Of a DNA stretch of 45,484 nt, positions 6,925 to 14,988 are shown in pieces (the stretch's first letter is position 1; each line of letters opens with the position of its first letter). The notes under the pieces are model-generated. The model ran no database searches and had not been told where the DNA came from. It saw only the letters and a list, made by a program, of their open reading frames with translations. The stretch covers positions 1 through 45,484 of the forward strand of contig CAYRUZ010000008.1 of assembly GCA_964427895.1 (NCBI GenBank), read 5' to 3'. Both the position numbers and the translations under genes were made by a program. Source of the stretch: CAYRUZ01 sp964427895. Its GTDB lineage: Bacteria; Patescibacteriota; Gracilibacteria; Peribacterales; Peribacteraceae.

Positions 6925-7773
6925 ATGCAGATGCGTTTGTCGCTCTCCCTCCTGTCGGGAGCGGTCCTGCTCGCCACTCCTCTGTTGGCCGGTGCCCGCG
7001 TCATCGACGGATTCGTTCCTCCCACCACTCGCGGTGCAGAACAGAGCGTGATTGATCGCGAGTCCAGCCGCAACAGTTCCTCGTCTTCGTCCTCCAGCTC
7101 CGTGACGGGCACCGACACCGGTGAATCCGTCGATTCCGAAGAGGTCATGGACATGCTCAACGGCATGGACAAGGGCGGCTACGGTTACTACCCGCCGATG
7201 CCGGGCAACGGCGTCTCCGTCGACGTCTCCGTCACCAAGACCGTCACGCCCGATTTCGTCGCCATCAACGCCTACTGCGAGGTCGGACCCTTCTCGTCCC
7301 GCACGGACGTGAAGACCGCCCTGACGAAGGTGTACAACGACGTCAAGACTGCCGTGGGCAGCAACGGCAAGGTCCGCAAGAACGGATCCGCCGGCGTCTA
7401 CCCGTACTACGATCCGACGCGCGGAACCCAGACCTCCGATTACAACGGAAGCCTGAGCATCTTCGTGAAGATCGAGAACCTCTCCGCCGCGCAGTCCGTG
7501 TCGGACGCCGTGGAGAACCAGAACTGCACCGTCAGCTGGGATGTCCGCCTCGTCGACACGCAGGAGCACGAGTTCGATGTCCTCGACGAGCTCATCGGCA
7601 AGCTCAACAAGCGCAAGGCTGTCTTCGAGAAGCTCTTGAAGCGCCAGCTCGACACGATCACGGGTGCCTCGATGAGCACCTGGGTCGACGGTTACAGCAC
7701 GTACGATCCGGACACGAACACGGCCGACGCCACCACGTCGCTCTCCGTGTACTTCGACGGCAGCTCGAACTGA
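6925..7773 (+). CDS. Secreted SIMPL (DUF541)-like protein
   Basis: This 282-residue protein has a clear signal peptide: a short basic start, then a hydrophobic run ending in LLAGA at about residue 22. A Ser-rich linker with nine consecutive serines follows, then an acidic helix (EEVMDMLNGM), then a domain opening VSVDVSVTKTVTPDFVAI. That opening and the later VKIENLSAAQSVSDAV segment resemble the SIMPL/DUF541 fold of exported proteins, whose biochemical role is poorly known. The domain call rests on pattern only. The start is placed at ATG 6925 (6931 is an alternative) because the signal peptide begins there and the upstream leader is pyrimidine-rich like other leadered genes. A strong intrinsic terminator follows at 7801. 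Confidence 0.7.
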   Translation: MQMRLSLSLLSGAVLLATPLLAGARVIDGFVPPTTRGAEQSVIDRESSRNSSSSSSSSSVTGTDTGESVDSEEVMDMLNGMDKGGYGYYPPMPGNGVSVDVSVTKTVTPDFVAINAYCEVGPFSSRTDVKTALTKVYNDVKTAVGSNGKVRKNGSAGVYPYYDPTRGTQTSDYNGSLSIFVKIENLSAAQSVSDAVENQNCTVSWDVRLVDTQEHEFDVLDELIGKLNKRKAVFEKLLKRQLDTITGASMSTWVDGYSTYDPDTNTADATTSLSVYFDGSSN

Positions 7774-7800
7774 TCGAACCTTCGACCGCAGTCACAGAAG

Positions 7801-7827
7801 ATCCCGCCACCCGGCGGGATTTTCTTT
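7801..7827 (+). terminator. Intrinsic terminator between convergent genes
   Basis: An 8-bp perfect stem (ATCCCGCC/GGCGGGAT) with an ACCC loop is followed by TTTTCTTT. It ends the SIMPL-like gene; the T tail overlaps the stop codon of the convergent M23 gene at 7826-7828. Confidence 0.85.
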
Positions 7828-9349
7828 AGTTCTTCTTGTAGACCATCGGATCGCTCACCGTCGGATACTGCAACGTACCGACGACGATGGTCCGCGTGCC
7901 TTGCGGATACAAGCGCACGGTGGCGATTCCGTTCTCGAACGACGACGCGGTGAGTGTTTCGGGCGAGAAGGTGGCATCACCGTACGCCGTGGTGAGGATG
8001 ATGGGCGAATCGATCTTGGGATTCATCACGACCACGCCGTTTGCATCCACCGCCAGCACATGCACGACCTTCACGCCGATGCCGGAGTAGCTGGAATCCA
8101 ACTCGAAGCGCATATCAGCCGGGGCGACGCCCGGCGCGGAAGACACGGACGAAACGGAGGAGACAGAGGAAACGGAAGCGGTAGAGGAGCTGCTAGACGA
8201 AGCGGCCGGTACGACAACGGAGGTATCCGTGCCGCCCATGGCGACGGCCGTCGAACGGTACGTCGCTGCGGCTTGGTTTGCATCGATCACCTGGACGGCG
8301 GTGCGACGGGCAAGAATGCGCGCTATGCGCTCGGCACGAAGCTGCTCTGCACGCTGGCGGGCAAGCGTCTGCTGCAGCGTGGTCGTCGAACGGACGCTGG
8401 CGGAAAGCGAAGAAGCACTAATACTGCTGCGCTGCACGATGACCGTGCCGTTGACGGGAGCGTACTTGGCCTGCACGTACGCCATCGGATTGATGGTGTA
8501 CTGGTATCCGCGCTCCTTGTGCAGACCGTCATTGATCGCCTGCACGAAACTGAGCTTGGCATCGCTGGCTTCCTTGGATGTGAACGGCCAGTACGGGTGC
8601 CACGGGGCATCGCCGCGGTCGATCTGGAAGTGCAAGTGCGGTCCGGAGGCATTGCCGGTCATGCCGACGAGGCCGAGCTGCGCGCCCTTGCTCACGGCCT
8701 GCCCTTCGATGACGAGTTGGGCGCTCAAGTGGGCGTAAACAGAGTACATGTCGACGTTCTTCGTCGGATTGGTCGGGTCCGGCGCGCGGTGCATCACCAC
8801 GACGTACAATCCGAATCCGCCTTTGTCTTCTTTCACCGCGGTGACGACGCCGTTCATGATGGAACGTACCGGCGTACCGATCGGCGAGCGGATATCGATG
8901 CCCAAGTGGGAACCGTTATCTTCGACGTTTGTTCCGTCGTAGCCTCCCATGTAGGCAACCGAGTACGTGCGCTGCGCAGCAGCGGATCCTTCGGACGTTT
9001 GCGTAATGTCGTAGGCAGGCATCGGCACGCGGCACTTTTCCGGGAGTTCGCGATACGTCAGCTGGCTGTTGCCCGAACCGCCATACTTGGCCCAACAATC
9101 GTAATCGGGAACGAACTCGATCGGTGTCACCACGCCGTCGTACGTCAGGAGCGACTCATCCACCTTACCCAGAACCGATGCCCAAAACGCCGCTACCCCG
9201 TGCTGGCCGATCATATTGCCTGCCACGAAAGCCACGAGAGCGACGGCCGCGATCCAGAAAGACGACTTCGCACGCATGTACTGGACTGCGGCGAAACGCG
9301 GTTCCTTTTTGCGGTACAATGCCGAACGCGTGAATCCCGTTTTACTCAT
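7826..9349 (-). CDS. M23-family metallopeptidase with Ser-rich linker and C-terminal Ig-like domain
   Basis: This 507-residue protein has an N-terminal membrane anchor (about 31-47) and an LytM/M23 peptidase domain at about 145-260. Zinc ligands are H148 and D152 (HLGID) and H240 (HLHF); H207 (YAHLS) is the catalytic histidine. A coiled Ala/Arg-rich region, a Ser/Val low-complexity linker and a C-terminal beta-rich module of about 90 residues, which looks Ig-like, follow. M23 enzymes cut peptidoglycan peptides or activate amidases at the outer face. I place the start at 9349, not 9382, because the promoter -10 at 9387-9392 would start transcription inside the first ATG. The resulting leader ends ACCCAAACC-ATG, similar to the leaders at 26.5 and 30.1 kb. 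The Ser linker is a likely O-glycosylation target. Confidence 0.88.
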   Translation of the reverse strand: MSKTGFTRSALYRKKEPRFAAVQYMRAKSSFWIAAVALVAFVAGNMIGQHGVAAFWASVLGKVDESLLTYDGVVTPIEFVPDYDCWAKYGGSGNSQLTYRELPEKCRVPMPAYDITQTSEGSAAAQRTYSVAYMGGYDGTNVEDNGSHLGIDIRSPIGTPVRSIMNGVVTAVKEDKGGFGLYVVVMHRAPDPTNPTKNVDMYSVYAHLSAQLVIEGQAVSKGAQLGLVGMTGNASGPHLHFQIDRGDAPWHPYWPFTSKEASDAKLSFVQAINDGLHKERGYQYTINPMAYVQAKYAPVNGTVIVQRSSISASSLSASVRSTTTLQQTLARQRAEQLRAERIARILARRTAVQVIDANQAAATYRSTAVAMGGTDTSVVVPAASSSSSSTASVSSVSSVSSVSSAPGVAPADMRFELDSSYSGIGVKVVHVLAVDANGVVVMNPKIDSPIILTTAYGDATFSPETLTASSFENGIATVRLYPQGTRTIVVGTLQYPTVSDPMVYKKN

Positions 9350-9385
9350 GGTTTGGGTCTTTGTGTAAGTTCGGATGTTCATGAA

Positions 9386-9392
9386 TATAGTA
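9386..9392. promoter_or_regulatory. Shared, overlapping -10 elements of a divergent promoter
   Basis: The heptamer TATAGTA gives TATAGT on the plus strand (9386-9391) for the tsaE-HD gene and TACTAT on the minus strand (9392-9387) for the M23 gene. The two -10 boxes overlap by five base pairs, so RNA polymerase could open the same DNA for either direction. Confidence 0.5.
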
Positions 9393-9408
9393 TCATTTTT
9401 TTACATTT

Positions 9409-10434
9409 ATGTCAAAAGATGGACCAGTGGAAATTTGGCTCAGAACTGAAGAAAAGACCCAAGAATTGGCGTCCAAATTGCTCGACGGCTTGTATGGCCG
9501 TCCGGTGACGCTTTTTTTGGACGGAGACCTGGGGGCGGGCAAAACAACCTTTGTCCGTGCAATTGCGCGGCATTTGGGAGTTCCAGGACCAATCACCAGC
9601 CCCACGTACGCTATCGAACAACGATATGCGGGCTCCAACGGCAGCCTGATTCACCTCGATCTATACCGCATCGAAGGCAACGAAGCGGCCATGCTGCTCT
9701 CGGGCTCCGACGACCAGGCGGACGTCCGCTGCATCGAATGGTCCCAACGATTGCCCGAGGGTGTCGTGGAATCCCAGGAACGATCCATCCAACTGCATTT
9801 TCGTGAAGGCCAGACGCCAGACAGTCGCATCGTCGACATCCGCTTCCGTGACATTCCCCTCCCCTCGATCGAGACGATACAGGAGTGGCAACGGGCCGTA
9901 TTGCTCCCGGAAAACATCATTCGGCATTGCAACGCAGTCGCCCAAATGGCTGCCGACATCGCCGACGCGCTGAACAAAGCGGGCACCCCGGTGCGCAGGC
10001 ACGCGGTGTGGTGCGCGGGACAGTGCCATGACCTGTTGCGTTTCCTCGACTTCCGCCCCTCTGCCGCTCCCCCTGGGGCGATCACGACCGACGAACAGGA
10101 AGAAGTATGGGGGCATCAACGCACACTTTTCCCGGGGCTCAGCCACGAAGCAGCGGCCGCGGAATTCCTGCGCGATCGCGGGTTTTGGGCCCTTGGCGAT
10201 ATCGTCCGCACGCACGGACTGGTGGAAACGCACGAGCGGCACACCATCGAACAGCACATTCTCTACTACGCGGACAAACGCGTCATCAACGACAAACGCG
10301 TCACCGTGAAGCAACGCTTCGACGACTTTGCCACGCGGTACGCCAACGGCTCGCCGACTCCCTTGCAGCTGGGTTGGATGCGCGATGTTCTGACATGCGA
10401 AAAGATGCTCTTCCCCGACGGGGCACCGCTCTGA
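9409..10434 (+). CDS. tsaE: TsaE ATPase fused to an HD-domain phosphohydrolase
   Basis: This 341-residue protein has two parts. Residues 1-150 are TsaE, the ATPase needed with TsaB/TsaD for the t6A37 modification of ANN-decoding tRNAs: Walker A GDLGAGKTT (39-47), SPTY (64-67), HLDLYR (82-87) and IEWSQR (109-114). Residues 155-341 form an HD-domain unit with a full set of metal ligands: H173, H207-D208 (QCHDLL), H246 (LSHEA) and D289 (YYADKR). TsaE is normally about 150 residues and stands alone, so the C-terminal half is an extra enzyme domain whose substrate is unknown; HD proteins of this size often hydrolyse nucleotides or phosphodiesters. The frame is continuous with no sign of a join. 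The gene ends exactly where the convergent gene ends (10434/10435). Confidence 0.88.
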   Translation: MSKDGPVEIWLRTEEKTQELASKLLDGLYGRPVTLFLDGDLGAGKTTFVRAIARHLGVPGPITSPTYAIEQRYAGSNGSLIHLDLYRIEGNEAAMLLSGSDDQADVRCIEWSQRLPEGVVESQERSIQLHFREGQTPDSRIVDIRFRDIPLPSIETIQEWQRAVLLPENIIRHCNAVAQMAADIADALNKAGTPVRRHAVWCAGQCHDLLRFLDFRPSAAPPGAITTDEQEEVWGHQRTLFPGLSHEAAAAEFLRDRGFWALGDIVRTHGLVETHERHTIEQHILYYADKRVINDKRVTVKQRFDDFATRYANGSPTPLQLGWMRDVLTCEKMLFPDGAPL

Positions 10435-11019
10435 TTAGGGCAAACGCGGCAGCAGCTCGCGCAGGATTTCGCTGCGCAAAACATCCCACGGAACCAATGA
10501 AAACATCGGGGCAAGCACCAGGAGCAGCAACGACAGGGCCACGACGATGAGGCACCCCAGCTCAAGCGGATGCAAAGGTCCTTTGGGAATCGCAATGGAC
10601 CGACGCGACGGGCGCGAGGTCAGCGTGTAGAGGAAATCCGCAATCACTTTCCATTTCGCGACGATCGTGACGATTGCCCGGATGACGGTAACGTCAGAAA
10701 TAATGATGCGCAGCGGCGCGGTCGAAACCGATTGCGCGCTGTAGAGCATCGTGACCGCGATGGCGAAAGCCGCACTGAAAAGTGTGATTGTCTGCAGATT
10801 CCAGCGCAAAGCGGCCATGACAGCCGCACGCGTCGATGTACGCGTATTCTCCTGCAACCAAAAGACGTCGAGAACGAGTGTTGCCACCAACAGCAGGCCG
10901 ACGGACCCGGAATTGAACAGTCCCGCAAGGACGATGCTGACGAGGAACACCCCAGCGTGGAGAGCCGGTACGTCGACGAAGGAGAAGACGTTTGTTATGG
11001 TCGACCGGAGTCGATACAT
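10435..11019 (-). CDS. Small polytopic membrane protein, unknown family
   Basis: This 194-residue protein has about four hydrophobic segments (roughly 20-45, 75-100 and, near the C-terminus, 150-175), with a charged loop between. I do not recognise the family. The ATG at 11019 is chosen over a TTG at 11040; a TATAGT -10 lies 7 nt upstream, so transcription would begin next to the start codon. It lies downstream of rarA on the same strand, with 41 bp between, and its stop abuts the stop of tsaE-HD on the other strand. Confidence 0.7.
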   Translation of the reverse strand: MYRLRSTITNVFSFVDVPALHAGVFLVSIVLAGLFNSGSVGLLLVATLVLDVFWLQENTRTSTRAAVMAALRWNLQTITLFSAAFAIAVTMLYSAQSVSTAPLRIIISDVTVIRAIVTIVAKWKVIADFLYTLTSRPSRRSIAIPKGPLHPLELGCLIVVALSLLLLVLAPMFSLVPWDVLRSEILRELLPRLP

Positions 11020-11060
11020 ATGTTTAACTATATTATACAATTTTAGTCAAATCTTGGCAA

Positions 11061-12347
11061 TCAATTTGCCTCCCCGCGAATCAGGCGTTTTGCGCGCTGA
11101 ATACGCGAAAGGATGGCTTCTTCCTCGCCACGATTCACCGGGTCGTAGAACGTCTTCGGCGCCATGCCGATCGGGAAATAGTTCGCTTCGACGATCCCCT
11201 CCTCCGCGTCGTGGGGATACTGGTATCCCTGGTGATACCCCTGCTCGCGCATACCCTTCACCGGCGCGTTGCGGAGATGGTTGGGCACCTCGAGTTGCGG
11301 AGCGCTCTTTACCGCGTCACGAGCCGCATGCATCGCGCGCGTAACGGCGTTGCTCTTCGGCGCCTGGGTGACGTAGATGCATGCGTGCGAGAGGAAATAC
11401 TCCCCTTCCGGCAACCCCACGAGCTCGAACGCCTGCCACGCGGAGACGACGACGTGCAAGGCGCGCGGGTCGGCGTTTCCGATGTCCTCGCTGGCGAAGA
11501 TCGCCATGCGGCGGAAAATGAAACGCGGGTCCTCGCCGCTTTCAAGCATTTTGTAGAGCCAGATGAGCGCGGCGTCGACATCGCTGCCGCGCATCGTTTT
11601 GATGAAGGCGCTGACCGTGTTGTAGTGATCCTCTCCCGCGCGGTCATACCGATTAGCGCGTTGCTGGAAAAGCTGCTGCGCCTGCTCCAAACTCACTTTT
11701 CCGCCGGCGGTGATGGCCGTCAGTTCCAATGCATTAAGCGCGATGCGGGCATCCCCATTCGCGATGGTGGCCAAATGCGTAAGCGCTTCGTCATTGACCG
11801 TCAATTTGCCGGCGTAGCCCTTCTCGTTCTTAAGAGCGCGCTTGAGGATGGACACGATGTCGTCCACCGACAACGGCTGGAGCAAATACACCTGAGAACG
11901 GGAAACCAAGGCGGCGTTGACGTCGAAGTAGGGGTTCTCCGTCGTCGCTCCGATGAGGATGACGCGCCCGCTCTCGACGGAGGGAAGAAGCGCATCCTGC
12001 TGTGACTTGTTGAATCGGTGAATTTCATCGACAAACAGGACGGTCTTCTGCTTCATCGCCTCCCACAGCTGGTCGGCTTGGCTGCACACTTCCTTGAGGT
12101 CCTTCACGCCGCTCATCACCGCGTTGAGCTGCACGAAATGCGACTGCGTCGCTTCGGCGATGATGCGCGCAAGCGTGGTCTTTCCCGTGCCGGGCGGGCC
12201 TGAAAGGATGACGGACGACAGCGCATCATTCTCTATGGCATGGCGGAGTGCTTTTCCGGGGCCAACAACATGCAATTGCCCCGCGAAGTCCTCGAGGGTG
12301 GTCGGGCGCAAGCGATAGGCCAATGGCTCCGTCGCGGTGGAATTCAT
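11061..12347 (-). CDS. rarA: Replication-associated AAA+ ATPase RarA/MgsA
   Basis: This 428-residue protein is an AAA+ ATPase related to clamp-loader subunits and RuvB. Visible motifs are Walker A SGPPGTGKTTLAR, Walker B VLFVDEIHRFNKSQQDALL, sensor 1 GATTENPYFDVN, and the C-terminal RarA tetramerisation region containing HYNTVSAFIKTMRGSD and DAALIWLYKML. RarA acts at stalled replication forks with single-stranded-DNA-binding protein and recombination factors. Its length is typical of the family. The ATG at 12347 is preferred over the GTG at 12365 because the sequence before it is the promoter (TACACT 8 nt upstream). Confidence 0.95.
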   Translation of the reverse strand: MNSTATEPLAYRLRPTTLEDFAGQLHVVGPGKALRHAIENDALSSVILSGPPGTGKTTLARIIAEATQSHFVQLNAVMSGVKDLKEVCSQADQLWEAMKQKTVLFVDEIHRFNKSQQDALLPSVESGRVILIGATTENPYFDVNAALVSRSQVYLLQPLSVDDIVSILKRALKNEKGYAGKLTVNDEALTHLATIANGDARIALNALELTAITAGGKVSLEQAQQLFQQRANRYDRAGEDHYNTVSAFIKTMRGSDVDAALIWLYKMLESGEDPRFIFRRMAIFASEDIGNADPRALHVVVSAWQAFELVGLPEGEYFLSHACIYVTQAPKSNAVTRAMHAARDAVKSAPQLEVPNHLRNAPVKGMREQGYHQGYQYPHDAEEGIVEANYFPIGMAPKTFYDPVNRGEEEAILSRIQRAKRLIRGEAN

Positions 12348-12501
12348 GGAGCGCGAGTGTACCACGGTCCACCCTCAGACCGCCGATTTTACGGCGGAAA
12401 TTGCCATATGTTTCTTGTTGCGAAGAAGAAAAAATAACGTCCGCCATTGTTCGCTTGTGCTAGTGTTCGCAGTAATTTCTTACTTCTTCTCCTTTCACCC
12501 T

Positions 12502-12852
12502 ATGAACGCCCTTGTGAAACCTCTCACCTGGATTCTGGGTATCGTTCTCCTCCTCGTCGGCGTGGCCGGCTTCTTTACGGGAGACACGTTGATCATCTTC
12601 CAGGTTGATACGATCCACAACATCGTCCACATCCTCTCCGGCGTCGTCGCCCTCTTTGCCGTCAGCTCCGGACTGTCGTACGCCCGCATGTACCTCATCG
12701 TCTTCGGACTGGTCTACGGTCTCGTCACGATCCTCGGCTTCATGAGCGGCTCCATCCTGGGCCTGTTCGCCGTGAACACCCCGGACAACTACCTGCACCT
12801 CGCTATCGCCGCCGCCTGCCTCGTTGTCGGCTTCGGCAGCAAGAACGCCTAA
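12502..12852 (+). CDS. DUF4383-family membrane protein
   Basis: This 116-residue protein has four membrane segments. The HNIVHILSGV segment and the NTPDNYLHL segment near the end are typical of DUF4383, a family with no assigned function. The start is the ATG at 12502, preceded by a 24-nt pyrimidine-rich leader with no Shine-Dalgarno; the longer frame from 12337 runs through the rarA promoter and lacks family similarity. A strong terminator follows. The gene is monocistronic. Confidence 0.85.
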   Translation: MNALVKPLTWILGIVLLLVGVAGFFTGDTLIIFQVDTIHNIVHILSGVVALFAVSSGLSYARMYLIVFGLVYGLVTILGFMSGSILGLFAVNTPDNYLHLAIAAACLVVGFGSKNA

Positions 12853-12868
12853 TACAGTTCGTGTTTCT

Positions 12869-12897
12869 AAAAAGCGGTCCTTGGGGGCCGCTTTTTG
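12869..12897 (+). terminator. Intrinsic terminator of the DUF4383 gene
   Basis: A 12-bp stem (AAAAAGCGG... / ...CCGCTTTTT, with one T-G pair) closes a short loop and ends in a T run. The A-rich left arm also makes it usable in the minus direction. Confidence 0.85.
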
Positions 12898-12915
12898 TTG
12901 CATCAGAGAAACGAC

Positions 12916-13182
12916 CTACGCGGACTTCCAGCGCTTCAAATGGGGAATTGTCGCGCGGGACACCTCGTCAGCCTTGTGCTGCTCAAAACCGAGATTCCCC
13001 GTCATGAATGATACCGACAACGCAATCATTCCCTCCATGGTAAGGTTCGGATTTGTAAATGCACCATTTTTATAACAATAAATGCAATAATCTCGGTTTT
13101 CCGCCCCATCGGTATACGTCCCGTAGTAGCCCGGAGTCCCAAGAGGCATACCGCAACTTTGACATCGCTCTTTCTGATCCAT
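12916..13182 (-). CDS. Putative zinc-ribbon protein
   Basis: This 88-residue protein has CQSCGMPL at residues 7-14 and YCIYCYKNGAF in the middle, the two cysteine pairs of the putative zinc-ribbon family (Pfam Zn_ribbon_2), with a TYTDG loop between them. The C-terminal half is a short helical tail. The function is unknown. The ATG follows the stop of the DEAD-box helicase gene by 3 bases, so the two are co-transcribed and may act together on RNA; that link is inference. Confidence 0.85.
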   Translation of the reverse strand: MDQKERCQSCGMPLGTPGYYGTYTDGAENRDYCIYCYKNGAFTNPNLTMEGMIALSVSFMTGNLGFEQHKADEVSRATIPHLKRWKSA

Positions 13183-13185
13183 TGC

Positions 13186-14475
13186 TTAAAGCGTAAACCC
13201 AAAACCGGTTCCACCCCGTGGTCGTCGCGGCCCTCTTCGTCCGCGGCCACCTTGACCTCCATGGCCTCCTCGTCCCCCACGATGCGGCCCGCGATGTTGC
13301 GGACGCTGGGACGGCGTGGGCGGCGGCGTAGAGAGATCGAACTGCTGGGTCGTTCCTGTGTGCTTTCCTCGTTTGAGCGGGGCACGGATGAGGCGCTCGA
13401 TGGCACGAATTTCACTGTGTTGATCGGGCGTGGCGAAGGAAATCGCTTTTCCTTCTTTCCCTGCGCGACCTGTCCGCCCGATGCGGTGGACGTAATCCTC
13501 GGGGGTGGAAGGGAGATCGTAATTCACGACCAGTTCGATGCCCGTCACGTCGATGCCGCGCGCGGCGATGTCCGTCGCAACAAGAATGCGATACTTGCCC
13601 GTCTTGAATCCTTCGAGAGCTTCACGGCGCTGCGCCAACGAGCGGTTGGCATGAATCTCCGCCGCGCGGTGGCCATTCTGATTGATGATGCGCGTCATCT
13701 TCTTCGCACCGTGTTTCGTGCGCGAGAAGACGAGGATTGTGCCGGTGTATTGCTGCAGGATCGTGAGGAGCAGATTCATCTTCTCCATTTTGTCGACGAC
13801 GAAGAGTTCCTGATCGACGCGTTCGGCCGCAGTGCCGGCGCGAGCGACTTCCACACGCAGCGGCAACTTCATGTGGTGCGTGGCGATGCGCACGATGTCG
13901 TCGGGCATGGTCGCCGAGAACAGCAACGTCTGCCGCTCCTTGGGCACATGCGCCAGGATTTGGTTGATCTGCGGCGCAAATCCCATGTCGAGCATGCGAT
14001 CGGCTTCGTCGAGAACCAGGATGGACACCTCGCGGAGCGTGATCGTTTTCTGCTGCAAGTGATCGATGAGGCGTCCCGGCGTGGTGACAAGGATGCGCGG
14101 ATTCTGCTTGAGCATCTGACGTTGCAGATGCATGGACGCACCTCCTACGAACACCGCGGTTTTGATGCCCAAGGGCGGACCGAATTTGAGCAGCGTCTCC
14201 TCCACCTGATAAGCCAGTTCGCGCGTGGGAAGGATGACCAATCCCCTGCCGCCCGCTTGCTGCAGGCGCTGGATCATGGGGATGCCGAAGGCGAGCGTCT
14301 TGCCGGTTCCCGTTTGAGCGATGCCGATCAAATCCTTGCCCTGAACGGCTTCCGGGATAGCTTTGTGCTGGATGGGTGTGGGCGAGACGAACTTGTTCTT
14401 CTCGAGCAAGTCGAGAAGGGCGGGGGCGATGCCCAAGCCGTAAAACGAGGATTTTTCACCGTTTTGTTGGTCCAT
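13186..14475 (-). CDS. rhlE: DEAD-box RNA helicase, RhlE-like
   Basis: This 429-residue protein has the full DEAD-box set: Q motif (PTPIQ), motif I AQTGTGKT, Ia PTRELA, Ib TPGRL, II LDEAD, III SAT, V ATDIAARGID and VI HRIGRTGRAG. The C-terminal 50 residues are rich in Arg and Gly (RGG-like), typical of RNA-binding tails. RhlE-type helicases remodel ribosomal RNA or mRNA. It is the first gene of a two-gene unit with the zinc-ribbon protein. A -10 TATACT (14482-14487) lies exactly 6 nt upstream of the ATG, one of the clearest leaderless starts in the window. Confidence 0.95.
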   Translation of the reverse strand: MDQQNGEKSSFYGLGIAPALLDLLEKNKFVSPTPIQHKAIPEAVQGKDLIGIAQTGTGKTLAFGIPMIQRLQQAGGRGLVILPTRELAYQVEETLLKFGPPLGIKTAVFVGGASMHLQRQMLKQNPRILVTTPGRLIDHLQQKTITLREVSILVLDEADRMLDMGFAPQINQILAHVPKERQTLLFSATMPDDIVRIATHHMKLPLRVEVARAGTAAERVDQELFVVDKMEKMNLLLTILQQYTGTILVFSRTKHGAKKMTRIINQNGHRAAEIHANRSLAQRREALEGFKTGKYRILVATDIAARGIDVTGIELVVNYDLPSTPEDYVHRIGRTGRAGKEGKAISFATPDQHSEIRAIERLIRAPLKRGKHTGTTQQFDLSTPPPTPSQRPQHRGPHRGGRGGHGGQGGRGRRGPRRPRGGTGFGFTL

Positions 14476-14481
14476 GGGTGG

Positions 14482-14487
14482 AGTATA
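14482..14487 (-). promoter_or_regulatory. -10 element of the DEAD-box helicase gene, leaderless configuration
   Basis: TATACT on the minus strand, 6 nt before the ATG at 14475. No convincing -35 is visible. Confidence 0.6.
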
Positions 14488-14519
14488 GCGATTCTTGAGC
14501 AGAAAACACGCCGGAACCG

Positions 14520-14546
14520 AAAAAACGGAGGCCGAGCAGGCCTCCG
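14520..14546 (-). terminator. Intrinsic terminator of the KGG stress-protein gene
   Basis: On the minus strand a perfect 8-bp stem CGGAGGCC/GGCCTCCG with a TGCTC loop is followed by six T. It lies 25 bases past the stop codon of the small gene at 14572. Confidence 0.9.
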
Positions 14547-14571
14547 CCCGGGGATCGGCCCGTCTGGGTTC

Positions 14572-14730
14572 TTACCGGCCTGCGCGGCTGCGTCCGCCCT
14601 TTCTGCCTGCTTCGCGCGCCCGTTCGGGGTCGTTCGCGAAATTGCCACCAGAGGCTTTGCCGCCTTCGCTGGCTACGCGCCGGCGCGTTTCTTGGTCCGC
14701 GCTGGCCAGTCCACGGTTACTGTTCGCCAT
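14572..14730 (-). CDS. KGG-repeat stress-induced protein (YciG-like)
   Basis: This 52-residue hydrophilic protein has the KGG-repeat pattern: a first RRRVASEGGKASGG segment and a second ERAREAGRKGGRSRAG segment. Such small stress proteins (YciG, GsiB type) are widespread and linked to stress tolerance or motility, with no known enzymatic activity. Its own terminator follows immediately, which supports a real gene despite the short length. The leader upstream of the ATG at 14730 is almost pure pyrimidine for about 27 bases and has no Shine-Dalgarno. The plus-strand frame across the same DNA shows no family features. Confidence 0.88.
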   Translation of the reverse strand: MANSNRGLASADQETRRRVASEGGKASGGNFANDPERAREAGRKGGRSRAGR

Positions 14731-14862
14731 AGGAATAGAGGGAAGAAAATAGAGAATCGGTCGATTCGACCATCATTGCCTGACGGCCGCCTGCAAACCC
14801 TCTTACGAAATACTCAGAAAAGCCCAATGGCTCGCTGAAACAACACATTCTTCGGTGTGTGG

Positions 14863-14939
14863 TGGTCGGGACGGCGGGACTCGAACTCGCGACCTCCTGG
14901 TCCCAAACCAGGCGCTCTAGCCAACTGAGCTACGTCCCG
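14863..14939 (-). tRNA. tRNA-Pro (UGG anticodon)
   Basis: This is a complete cloverleaf on the minus strand: acceptor CGGGACG/CGTCCCG, D-arm with AGCTCAGTTGGCTAGAGC, anticodon stem-loop CTGGTTTGGGACCAG with anticodon TGG, and T-loop TTCGAGT. The discriminator base is A, and CCA is encoded at 14863-14865. It is transcribed divergently from priA. Confidence 0.95.
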
Positions 14940-14976
14940 ATCAGCCGCGTTACTGTAGCAGGTGCAGTGCTTGAGG

Positions 14977-14982
14977 CATAAT
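14977..14982 (+). promoter_or_regulatory. -10 element of priA, leaderless configuration
   Basis: CATAAT, one mismatch from consensus, ends 6 nt before the GTG at 14989. It supports this GTG over the upstream GTG at 14962. Confidence 0.5.
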
Positions 14983-14988
14983 CGACCG

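Noticed and set aside
7901..9508. A 535-codon plus-strand frame opposite the M23 peptidase
   Set aside because: Arg/His/Gly/Asp-rich composition typical of an antisense frame; the minus strand has an intact M23 active site and membrane anchor.
13159..14838. A 559-codon plus-strand frame across the DEAD-box helicase
   Set aside because: It runs across three real minus-strand genes (zinc ribbon, helicase, KGG) and two promoters, so it cannot be a single gene.
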